A DNA stretch of 64,000 nucleotides, from the NCBI GenBank assembly GCA_900660155.1, contig CABFPE010001148.1, forward strand, positions 6,294 through 70,293, given 5' to 3'. This DNA comes from Hofstenia miamia (Eukaryota > Xenacoelomorpha > Acoela > Hofsteniidae). The number at the start of each line of letters is the position of its first letter. The stretch's first letter is position 1. Of the stretch, positions 34,878-46,680 are shown one piece after another. The notes below the pieces were generated by a model. That model was not told where the DNA came from. It searched no databases and saw only the letters and a program-made list of their open reading frames with translations. The translations under genes and the position numbers were made by a program.

Positions 34878-35229
34878 CATCGTCTTCGTGATTTTTAACA
34901 TGAAATTTTTATAAAACAAACATCAATGAAAATGAAGGCAAAATCTATCAAAATATAATGAAAGAAATGTATGTAGTTACATAAAATGGAATAAAATAAG
35001 AAATTTAGAACTTTGTGGATGATTCTATCTAATTGAAATATAACCTAGCAACAACAATGCGAATTCAAACATGTTGTAGTCGTTGCATTATTTTCTCCAA
35101 AATTTGATATTTTTCCAAATAGTGCACGCGCATTATTGCAGTTCCATAATTTGAATGGCAAAATGTCGATTAGGACTAGATTTAAATTGATATTGGCAGT
35201 TTTTCCTTGTAAAAATGAAGTCCGCTGCC

Positions 35230-36704
35230 GGCCATGTCAAAAAATTCAGATTTCAGCCGGAATATGTCCGATTTTGGCCAGTGATTTTATCAGTGTCAGT
35301 AAACTGCATGCTTAAGCCATTTCTGATGTCAAAACTTGGAAAGAGCATGCGTAGGGTCTAGTCTTCTTTCAAAATAATACGTAGCGCCCCACATGTATTT
35401 AGAGCCCGTATATGTTTGATGATTTATACCTAGCGCCTGTATATGTTTGTCGATTTATACTTAGCGCCCGTATAAGTATATATATATATATATAGCGCAG
35501 TTTTGCACCAAATTAACAACGCTTTTCTCAAAAATCTCAACATTATTGTTTGAATGCTGTTAGTTTTTACGTGAAACATTTCAACTTTCAGCTTCAGTAC
35601 TGTTTTACATGCTTAGCTAGTTAACATATTTTTGCCTACTGTAAATACGGCAGCGGAATTTACTAAAATAAGGTAATCAAGCACCTCACTCACAGGGCAG
35701 CATTTGATGTAAGAAGTTGCTTTTACAATTAAATATAAAATAATTTAGTCATCAAGCATCTCTACAATTATTTTATTGTGTAAAAATAAAGTTAAAAAAA
35801 CTGAAGTCATTCACGATAAACAATAAAATGTCTACAATTAAAAGTCAATTATTTGACAGATAATTAAATTATTGATTAGAGACGTTGCCTGTTAAAGATA
35901 GGTATCACTTTGAGATACAGCATTTCTAAAAAACATTTGCGCTTCATTACTTGTATATAAGGCCAGNGGCCATGTCAAAAAATTCCGATTTCAGCCGGAA
36001 TATGTCCGATTTTGGCCAGTGATTTTATCAGTGTCAGTAAACTGCATGCTTAAGCCATTTCTGATGTCAAAACTTGGAAAGAGCATGCGTAGGGTCTAGT
36101 CTTCTTTCAAAATAATACGTAGCGCCCCACATGTATTTAGAGCCCGTATATGTTTGATGATTTATACCTAGCGCCTGTATATGTTTGTCGATTTATACTT
36201 AGCGCCCGTATAAGTATATATATATATATATTGCGCAGTTTTGCACCAAATTAACAACGCTTTTCTCAAAAATCTCAACATTATTGTTTGAATGCTGTTA
36301 GTTTTTACGTGAAACATTTCAACTTTCAGCTTCAGTACTGTTTTACATGCTTAGCTAGTTAACATATTTTTGCCTACTGTAAATACGGCAGCGGAATTTA
36401 CTAAAATAAGGTAATCAAGCACCTCACTCACAGGGCAGCATTTGATGTAAGAAGTTGCTTTTACAATTAAATATAAAATAATTTAGTCATCAAGCATCTC
36501 TACAATTATTTTATTGTGTAAAAATAAAGTTAAAAAAACTGAAGTCATTCACGATAAACAATAAAATGTCTACAATTAAAAGTCAATTATTTGACAGATA
36601 ATTAAATTATTGATTAGAGACGTTGCCTGTTAAAGATAGGTATCACTTTGAGATACAGCATTTCTAAAAAACATTTGCACTTCATTACTTGTATATAAGG
36701 CCAG
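35230..36704. other. 737-bp tandem duplication across an N (probable two alleles)
   Basis: Bases 35230-35966 and 35968-36704 are the same length and nearly identical. I found three substitutions (C-A-G versus C-C-G near the start, A/T beside the TA tract, G/A near the end). A single N at 35967 separates them. The copies include internal steps of a GCGCCYGTATATGTTTG-type repeat and a (TA)n. Two haplotypes joined end to end explain this better than a real duplication ending exactly at an N. Confidence 0.85.
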
Positions 36705-39700
36705 ACTTTGATCGAAAAGCCACTAAAATGACAATTTATTTGCTTCAGAAGTGAAAGAAAATTGTTATGTTCCTTACCTTGGGTAACAGATCAAAATTTT
36801 GCAACAAAATTCAGCTTCAATCTACGAATTTATTATTATTTTTAGTATTGCAAATCGCCAGGACGTAATGAAAGTATATGGCTTGCTACAACGTTGATGC
36901 AGAATATGAAGATAAATGAATATAAAATATTCTCATTTCTATTTGCAATTGAAAGAATAACTATGCAAACGTCGGTAATTAAATCTCCAATCATTAATTT
37001 ATAGTTGAACAACTTCAAAGATATCACAAAGCTCACTCACTGACATATTTAGTCACGATTCAAAGTCACCACATGACAATTTTACTGGACAAATTGACTG
37101 GAGGAAAACTCACCGAGCGGTTGATTTTATTACACATACAGAACAACGGGACAGCTGACCTTCAACAATGTGGTTTCCTTTAACATATTAACTAGTAATA
37201 AGAATTGTATTGAGATTAGAGTAGGCTTTAAAGACTTTAGCAAAGAGTAGCAGTTTAAAGGCAAGATATTTCTTATCACAAATCATCATTAAAGAGTTAT
37301 TTGAATAAAAGAAAAAAACTGCACTTTACAAACAATCATATAAAAGTTTTAATATTATCAATACTATAAACTAAGTAAAATTTAAATAAGCAAACATCTG
37401 TGCTGACACATAATTTCCTCTCCGTTCAATCCTTCACATAATTGTTTGGCCACCTGAGAAACTTACAGAAACATGCTGTATAGCAGCTCAGAAAAATTCT
37501 CCTGTCCCAGTTATGCGGTTTTCATCAATTCCCAAACCATTGCTAGAAATGGAACTCAAATGTAATACAAATATTAGGTAATCAACACTTTTACAATAAA
37601 TGAGCCATATAATTTCGAGCGATGTTCAATTTTCTAATAAACTTGTGAGGACTTTTTGCATGGATAAAATTTGAAAAAATATTCAAGAAAATTAAACATT
37701 ATGCATGGATTGTCACTCAATTGCAACTATAACGACCATACAAATGACTGAAATTCGAAAATCACATCCCGCGATAACGAATGGAGTCTTTTTAATGAAG
37801 ATGAAAACCTTTTTATTCTTATTGATGGTAATGAAGGAAACAGACATGAATGAAATACAACGACTAGGTTTAAAGAAAGGGGCGGTTGATATTTTTCGAG
37901 ATGGCGACATTCAAGATTTTAACACAGAATAACTGCAAATCAAGCAAGCAATTTTAAAATAAATTACATTTGTGGGTATAAAAGTTTTGGATTTGCAAGC
38001 AGTAAGCAGTAGATAGTAAATATTACGAAATATATAAATTTCTAACAGTAAAACAATAATATAAAATAATTGTGCAACAAAGGTTTAACACTAGCTTTGG
38101 ATTGGAAAGAAAATTAATCTATGTAAATAACAGGAGCTGTCATTTGTTGAATATAAGAAACGCATTATATTTAGACTTCAGGCCTGCAAGAATAAATGCG
38201 GAAGTTGGTAATTAATACGCAGTATGCGTTATTATTTTTAACCTCCCGAAACATAGAAATCTAGAAATTATACTAAACTGTCTTGGTTTTTTGTCGCTTT
38301 TTCCATTTTTGTCTAAAAAGAGTTGATCTTCTTATTAAAGGCTTGGCTAGACCCAAGGCATATAAATTGCTTTTCCTATAAAAAAACAAAGCAATTCTGT
38401 TGATAAAATTTATGCTCTTAGAATATCAAAATACATAATTTTTACTGGGTAAACATGAACACTGGAAATACGGTTACCATAACTCCCTGGGGTCCTTAGT
38501 CCTTTGCATTTCTCATCTCACTATTATTTATACAGACTAACCTAGTACATGGAAACATGTCCAAGAATAAGTAAATGTTCAAACATAAATATTTTTTAAA
38601 AATATTGATTTCTATCATTGTAGAAGCCAAAGAAAGGTAGATTTCTACAACAATTATTGTTATTATATGAAATAAACGTAATTATTACCCTCATTAGCGC
38701 ATTATACTGATTTTAGAATGTCATTCTAGTGCTACACAAAGAGTAACACATTCATCATGCCCCATAGCCTACTTGGCTTAAACTATTACTTGATTCAACA
38801 TAGCTAACTATGGATTCAATGACTCCTTGAATTGTGGGTTACATGACACCAGGAAGATCGTAACAACTTGCTGCTGGTGGACCAGTTAGAATGAGACAAT
38901 CTTTGATCTTTGACAATGATGTATCACCTTACTGGATCAATTTTAATTTGGTTGGTAAAACTTTATTCCTGCAACATGTGTGTTATGAAAATATTAGAAA
39001 TGGCTGTTTTTCTATTTTACAGCTTCAAAACTCAACTTTTATATAATTAGTTAGGGCTACAACCATATTTGCTTTTCAATCCGAAAAATTGTCTTTGGTT
39101 ATGGAACCCGTATGATGGCGTCATGGTAACCAATCTTAAATATTTATGGGTACCATGACCCCTCTTCAGATATATACGATGATGACTAATTTTATTTATT
39201 AAGCGTTGCTCCCGTGCACAATGAATGCTTCATTTAAAAGAACAAAAAATATTTTAAATATGTGCTTGCTAAACTGAATTTTAAAAAAGGGGGTCATAGT
39301 ACTATTTACCAATGGTATGCCATTCTTACACACAAATAAAAATATTTCTAAGAGTAATTCAACACAGAATCCAACAAATCCAAAAATATTCGAAATATGG
39401 ATAGTCATTTTAAGCTATGAAATTGCGTAAAGTGATGGTGATACATCCCGAAGACTAAGCATTGGAAGAAATCAATGAGTCTGAGGAAGATGGTAATGAA
39501 GCTCTAAAAATGAGAGCAATAATCATTTCTCATTATCCGATTGAAACATCAGCCAATGGCTAAAAGTTGAAATTTTACAGCAGATTGCAAAAGACAAAGA
39601 CAACATAGATTGCCTTACATGATCATTTGAAAATGAATGGTTTTTGTGACAGTGAAATCACTGTTTCAAAGGAAAGTTAAACAAATTTGCTATATTATTA

Positions 39701-42700
39701 CCGCAAATGTTTTTGAATGGTATAAGGAATAAAAAAAGTCATTTACACAAGAAATCTATTCACAGTAGCTTCAAATTTTTTCAAATTGTGATTGCATCAT
39801 TTTTGCATAAAAATATTGCTACTAAATTTCGTGCAAATTAAATTTTGTTAAAACTTCTTGCATTCTATATTTTTTTCCTTTCAAGAATTTTTGGATTTTG
39901 TTAAATCAGACTTTTTTATTTGCGGTTTTTAAGAACAATAAGCAAATACTTTGCAGACGGAGGAGTTACCTAAATCTCCCAAATGCACGTAAATCATTAA
40001 TGTGATTCATCTTCCGATGCATATGCACGTTTTGCTAATTTTTGGGAATCGGGGTCAAATAATTTAAACAGAGTTATTATTTAAACTCGGTTGATGAAAC
40101 AAAACATGGAGAAATTAAGTTATTCAATTGAGGAATGCTTCAATGGCCACTGGTGTGAGAATGGGAAATAAAAAATCTAATTAAAATAATATAGTTATCT
40201 GAATTGTGTTATACATATTTGTATTTTCGCGCTTAGTGAATTGCTGTGGTTTCAACGCAACATTTAAAAATGTGTAAATTAACGAAATGAATTTGACCAA
40301 ATAAACATCACATTTGCCCTGCCCACTCATAAATAGCAGTGCATTTACTCAATTCGCCCACTGGTTGCATAAAAAGTAAATTATTCCATTAGATTGGTTG
40401 ACTAGCTAAATGCAACATTTCTAAACCAAGAAAGTTTTGAGAATTTACAAAAAAAAACAATCCCGTAATGACCGCAATACGTGAATTTTTCATATACCGT
40501 TGAACAAAATCCCTCAGCTTTCCTGTCACAATATTTTTAATTTTTCCAGGGAAATTTTCAATTTCTTGTGGACTCAAAACGATTAAAACAATTAAAAAAA
40601 ACATGTTTATACATTTCAGTGAACCCCACGCCCAGCTAAGAATATGGTAGCTATAATAACGTTTAGCAATCAGATGCCTCGACAGGAATAATGGGGGCGG
40701 GGTATGGAAGTAGAGTTTTGAATGAATTAAAGTATCCAACTGTCAAGTTATGTCATAATAGCATTTAAACTATTTATAAACTTTGAACAGGAAGACTGGA
40801 AGGTACAGGAGAAGAAAACATTGTCGGAGTAAATGTGAAGAAGATAATTTTAAAAATGAGGCTAAATTGGAATGGAATTCCTTCGTTGGGGGAAATGGTA
40901 ATTTTCGAAAACGAACAAAATTACTTATCTACAGTAAGTTGGAAACATGATTCCATTATAATAGGCAAAATTACTAATTATCTTATCTCGAATTTAATTA
41001 CATTCCCCTCGTCTCACAATTCACCACTGCTCTTAGCAATAGGAGAGAACGGTGTAATCACTTAAAACCATTAAACCAACTGCTAAAACACTTCTCAAAA
41101 AACCAGCAATATAAACACCGCCGTCAGATGTTTGTGTGTTCAACGTACTACCAAGCCATTAACACAGCAAAATTAAAGACTACAGACATGGTACAGCGAA
41201 ACACGGCTATATTGACTTGATTTTAAAATAATATATTTATAGAGAAAGCGATGGAAGTTGAGTTGAAAATAACTCTTTCTTTTTTCAAAACCGGTTTGCT
41301 ATTTTTGAACGAAAAAGTGCTGATTATACATTATTTCTAGTTACTCCCTAATTAAAACAATGAATAACCTAGTTTCAAGCGAAAAATGAGGACAAAACTG
41401 CCAGCCTAAACTTCAATGGTAACATGTCAAAACATGAAATTGAGTTTAACAGGCATATTTAACGAGCATTGTTGTACTCTTTGCGTGGGCTACAAAAGTG
41501 CGCGCGAAGAGAAAGAATTTCCAAACACGCTTTCATTAAAAACGATTAAATAGCGCAATGAAATTTTTAGGGAGAATTAGTGGAGCATCAAATAAGCACT
41601 CTAGTAAATTGGGAATGAGAGAAATAACTATTCTTTAAATGTACACCTTCCTTAGAAGTTGGTGAACCTAAGTAAACTAAGTTTAATTGATGTATACACC
41701 CACACCAACACACACTTTCCAAAATAGAATCTTTGCGCGGTTATCAAAAACATTCTAAATATCTCAATGACTTCTACTTCACACTCCATTTAGAGCTGCG
41801 GTTCTTAAAATGCGATATTTTTAACAACCAGTATTTTATCCAAGGATTCATGTTCATAAGAGCTAGTAGCACATCTTACATTCACACGCTATGTACAATT
41901 GCGGAAACATCGTAGCTAATATTCAAAGAGCATGAATATCTCTTCACAAACATCCAGTTTAAAACCCTTAGTTGAAAAAATAATTCAATCTGCCAGATTG
42001 TTGTTCATAGGCAAACGGCTTCTGTGTTTTGACAAGAATGCTCTCAGCATGAATCAATCAGCACATTTACTACACTAGTGATTTAAAAAGAGTGCGAATA
42101 AATTTGAATTTTAACTAATGCAGGAGATGACGATTGCTTACCTGTTTCTTAGTTACTTATTAAATTATTAGGGCAAGAGAATTTCAAAGGAAATGTAGCA
42201 ACCTTCGAAACTATCTTTTCAATCTGAAAACAATTTCAGATTAAAATGTAATTCTTACCGCACAAAATGAAACGTGTTTTTTCAAGCCTTAATGCTTGAA
42301 ATTTTAGTGACAATTATGAACAATCTTCATTCTATTTATTAAATAATTGAGAAAGTCAAATGTCAGAAACAATAAATATAAGTTGATCATTTAGATATTC
42401 AAATTGTTGCAAATCAAGAGATAGTCAAATATTATACGTTGACTCATTGGTTAATCCATGATTCTACGGGATCAGCTTTATATTTATTGCATTACAAATT
42501 TCTCAGTGAAATCATGCAGCTGTTCTTGAGAATAAAATGAAAAAAATTAGTATATAAAGTGAGAAGATAGAAACTACTTACAGAAAAGAAAATGATGTTG
42601 AGAGTTTGTAAAATATTTAGATTTAAGGATGTTTTAACATGGGAAATTGTCTAAACAAAGTATGAGAAAGGTGGAGTAATGTCGCCTCTAACGTCATAAT

Positions 42701-43870
42701 GCTAACAATACATGGAGAGTTGCGATACCAAGTCACCAGGTGTTTCCCCCATTATATCCAAATGCGTTTTATAAAAGCGCGCGCTCGCGCGGAGAAGATC
42801 CGTTGGATCTGTTATGTCATTGCATTAGTTAAACTACGTTCACCCATTTATCAACGTCATATACGACACAGCTACCGAATTAGTTATACAATACGAACTA
42901 AACCAACAACTATATTACCATCCGTAGAAATCAATCTTTCACTATCTGTCAAGAGGTTGCATTGCTACACGACTGCAACAAAAACCAATTTAAATTCACT
43001 TCAATCAAACATCTTAGATTCCAAGACAGCACTGACTAATCATTATAGTTCAATTCAACTCATTTGAGTAAGTGATGTGACAACCGTCCTATAACAAACA
43101 TTTATGTGAAGATAAAACAATACAGGCTATCAATCAAAAACACAAAGGACAAAAAAGTGTGACGTAGGTTCCAAAACATTCTCTGCTACTAAAATTTAAA
43201 GCTATTATTTTACATCTATGAAATGGCCCATGATGTTCAGGAATCAACATTTTAACTAGAATTCTAATTTTTTGCATGAATGAAGCTGCATTTTATGTGA
43301 TTTTGGTTTCGAATTTGTTGACCAGTGAATGCAACAGATTTGATTAATAAGAAACAACAAATTTGTTAATGGAAATTAGCAGTCGTTGGATAAGGAAAAA
43401 ATAACAATCGCCATAATGTTGGAGGCCACGAGGACAAGTCTAATTACAATCGAGCGATTTGCAGAGCAACAAAAAACTAAAATAATTACTTCTACAAGAG
43501 TAGAAATGGTATGATTTGCCACACAAAAATATCACATATTTCTTTCACTTCTGTCTAAAATTACTTATCTTAAGCTTTGGTTATCTAAATCAACTTACTA
43601 TAGTTTGTTTCGATAAAGTAAGTTTTCGCGGCTAACTATCGAGACTAAGGCCCTGTTCCCATTTCGTTTAATGGCCTTGAAGTTTAGCACTAGAACTGCC
43701 ATTGCCTTTTAAAAATCTTTTAGCTTATGACTCTCAAATTTCAAACACTGTAGAAAAAAAATTTCTTTCATAATGTACATTGAAAGTCATTAATTACATA
43801 TTTAGAAGTAAGCTGCTTGTAGTAGCAAGTTATACTTTGCATCAGAGGTGCCGATTTTAACATAGTGACA

Positions 43871-44117
43871 CAAGCGCGTCTTTAGGTTTTTTGAAACAGG
43901 TAGCACATTCCTGTTTTTGTGCTGAGAAAACTTTAAACCTCTAAATTCTAATTAGAAGATTATATGCATTGCTAACTTTAAGTTTGGAATGACACTCTTG
44001 TAAACATCAATATGAAAAATATTTGAAATGCATAGATTTGATATTTTGGCAAAAATAGGAAATTCCTAAAAAAGGGGAGACACTAGCGTCCGGGGCCTCC
44101 CTCTAAAGACGCGCCTG
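43871..44117. mobile_element. 247-bp hAT-type MITE with 8-bp target duplication
   Basis: The ends CAAGCGCGTCTTTAG and, inverted, CAGGCGCGTCTTTAG are terminal repeats with one mismatch. The flanks TAGTGACA and CAGTGACA agree at seven of eight bases. It has no coding capacity. The 8-bp duplication and CAG-type ends fit hAT. Confidence 0.85.
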
Positions 44118-45995
44118 CAGTGACATACCATTACGTATATGGTCAGCATAATCGGATGATAAAATGTTTGTGGCCATTACGGAGAGCAATCTTAAGAATA
44201 TGTTCATAACTTTATAGTTGCATATAAAGAATATATAATCGGTTTGAGGATAATTTCAATTTATCTTTAATGTCATATTATATCTTATATCGATTAGAAT
44301 TGAATGGCTAAATAATTGTTTTAAAAGTTTTGAACAGACAAACAAGCAAGTGCAATAGGGTGCAAACAAATATAGAAGTTTTATGCAAACAAATACTAAA
44401 TTAAATTTTTAATGCTTGTACTTGACAGTGGTTTATTTGAAAATTTTTTTCTGAATGTTTTAAATTCTTTTGGGATAAGGATTTTCAAAAAAAATTTTCG
44501 ATCTTGAACAGAACCACTTCAAGTTATAGTAGCAAAAGAATATTGCAACTGTTTGAGAAAGTCAGTTACGAAAGTACGAATGGACGAACCCCAAAAAACA
44601 ATTTTTATTTTATATAAACTTGAAAATAGAATTTTAGAAAAACATTGCAAAACCTGCTGGGGTTATTAGCAAAATTTACAATGTTACACAAAAATTATTA
44701 ATTTTATTAATTGCAGCTTACTATGCCTCATTTTGCATTCTATGTACATTTCACCATCATAATCAAAGGTGCGTTTATGATTTTTTAAACGTTGGACTGA
44801 CATCCATTTTCACAGAAAATAAATTGAACAAAAGTACGCTTACACAAAATGCAATCGTCTTCTAGTGGTAAACATGTCAACGCCTGTAAAAAATTGTTAG
44901 ACTTTGGATACACTCCTCGCTATATATTTTTTCAAACGCTCCTGAAAATAACTGCAACTCTATGCAACAAACTCAATTCAGAAATAATTCAAAAAATTTT
45001 TTTTTCTGCAAAAATAATTGTTTCAAGGGGAATAAGAGTTATTTTATACAAAAATATTGTTTTATTCCTTAAAATCCAGATAAACTCCCTACCATTCGAT
45101 AGAAAGTTTTACGAAAATCAACATTTTATGAATTTTGCAGAAAAGTAAAGTGTACGCAATTGAGGACAAGTGTTGCAAACAATGTACTTAAAACAGCATT
45201 CGAATGCTAATCGATTGCGACAGAGAGAGTTATAAAGTTGATTAGATAAACGAGTTAAGTGTAAAATAAACAATGTTAAAAGGCAAGTGAATGTCTCAAA
45301 GACGCGGAGCTGTCTAAAAAACAATTACCAACAACCATTGCTAAAAACATTTACTAGTCAATTCTGACACCTGTGATAAATTTAAATGAATTCCGTTTTT
45401 AAGATAGTTACAGCAAACGCATATTGAATAATGGATTGTTGCCTAGGGTTGTATTGGAATAAAACCAAATTATTCAATTTCAACGCTAAAACAGTCAAAA
45501 AATCCTCCTCAAACGAAGCAATGCCACGAAAGACAATTTTAAAGTTGTACGCTTGAAAAAGGAAATTATACGTTTCCTTAAAACAAAAAATGATAAAGAG
45601 TTCTGTATCAGGGACTAACCGTAAGTGCGGGGGACAAGATAAAACTGTGAACGTTATCATGCAACACTACCTGTGAATAATGCAGTTTGACTGAATTCAG
45701 AATTCTAAGAATATACAATATATGCATGTGTATAAATAAAAAATTCATATTAAGAAGGCCCTCTAAGCATGACCATGCAACAGGGTTGCCGTTGATACAG
45801 AAATCTCGCATCAAATCAAATCAACGGGCTCCTACTTATTGATATCAATTCAAATGAATATCAACAGTATACATGGTTTGACTACAATATATTATTTATG
45901 TATTTCAAGGAAATTCACTGAGGTTATGTAAATGAGACACACAATTCGAAAATAATTACCCAATGCATGCTTGATTGCACAGTATTAAAGTTATA

Positions 45996-46346
45996 CAGAG
46001 TCAAATCTCGTTACTATATCACCCCACTCTATTTCACTCTCGCTTCTATGCCACTCTCGCTATTATGCCACTTTTCTCGGTCCCAACGATATGTAAATAC
46101 AAAAATGAATTTATTATCGTCAATTGGCGATTATGGACAGTTTTGGTCTGAAATGATTACGTTTATTTTAAAGAATAAAAATGTTCTAAAAGTGTAAAAT
46201 AAAACTGTTACACACATGTACAATACAAACTCGTTTTAAAAATCTAGAATAAACCTGCTGTTACAAACTCTCGTTACCATGTCACTCTCGCTACTATGCC
46301 ACTTTCGCTCGGTCCTTACGGGTGGCATAGTAGGGAGATTTCACTG
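45996..46346. mobile_element. 351-bp pogo/Tigger-like MITE
   Basis: The left end CAGAGTCAAATCTCGTTACT and the inverse of the right end, CAGTGAAATCTCCCTACTAT, are imperfect terminal repeats, each next to a TA. The pattern CAGT-AAATCTC-TTACTAT is typical of pogo-type elements. Inside, words such as CTCTCGCTACTATGCCAC recur three or four times. No transposase was found. Confidence 0.65.
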
Positions 46347-46436
46347 TATTTATAAATATATATTCTAAATTGTTTCAAGGGTCGAAATACATTAGGCTCA
46401 TAATTACCGTTCAAATTTCACATATTATTTTTAGCC

Positions 46437-46484
46437 ATAATTAGCCAGTTAATTCCTTACTAAGTAAAGGAAGTTTCAATTGAA

Positions 46485-46530
<46 letters not shown>

Positions 46531-46578
46531 TTCAATTGAAACTTCCTTTACTTAGTAAGGAATTAACTGGCTAATTAT
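46437..46578. repeat. 142-bp perfect palindrome ending at an N
   Basis: A 54-bp arm starting ATAATTAGCCAGTTAATTCC is followed by about 34 bp of (AT)n and then the exact inverse of the arm, which stops directly before the N at 46579. A fold-back assembly error at the (AT)n is the likely cause; a real hairpin is possible. Confidence 0.85.
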
Positions 46579-46599
46579 NATATATGTATTTATATTTAT

Positions 46600-46680
46600 A
46601 AGGGGTAGAAACGGGCAGACCCGAGGGTCAAACTTTTGTCAGGTCGAAAGCTATTTCTTTCGGGTCAGATCGGGTTAATC
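46600..46680 (+). repeat. GGGTC-rich repeat fragment
   Basis: A locally GC-rich stretch with GGGCAGACCCGAGGGTCAAA and TTCGGGTCAGATCGGGTTAA resembles subterminal repeats of invertebrate hAT-type elements. No ends were identified. Confidence 0.35.

Larger units (their letters stand above)
33140..43800. other. Upstream of exon A: probable long intron or 5' flank
   Basis: No supported exon. Microsatellites, a 31-bp palindrome and a 737-bp duplication are listed separately. At 34620-34740 a CCGG-rich stretch (ATTAACCGGCCCGG, TTTTAACCGGTTTTAA) resembles the subterminal motifs of the hAT-like element at 11361. The plus-strand frame 37705-37932, ending IQRLGLKKGAVDIFRDGDIQ, vaguely recalls a SAM-domain C-terminus but is unsupported. 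The 38450-39330 region has several GGTTACCATGAC-like words of unknown meaning. Confidence 0.5.

Noticed and set aside
37705-37932. 75-codon plus-strand frame with a SAM-like ending
   Set aside because: The similarity is limited to a few residues and no splice context or second half of a SAM domain was seen.
40389-40739. 116-codon minus-strand frame upstream of PDE7 exon A
   Set aside because: No PDE7-like sequence and no phase-compatible donor to exon A was found.
42770-42800. GCGC-rich patch as a possible CpG promoter
   Set aside because: Only about 30 bases long and an isolated GCGCGCTCGCGCGG run; no initiator, exon or wider GC shift.
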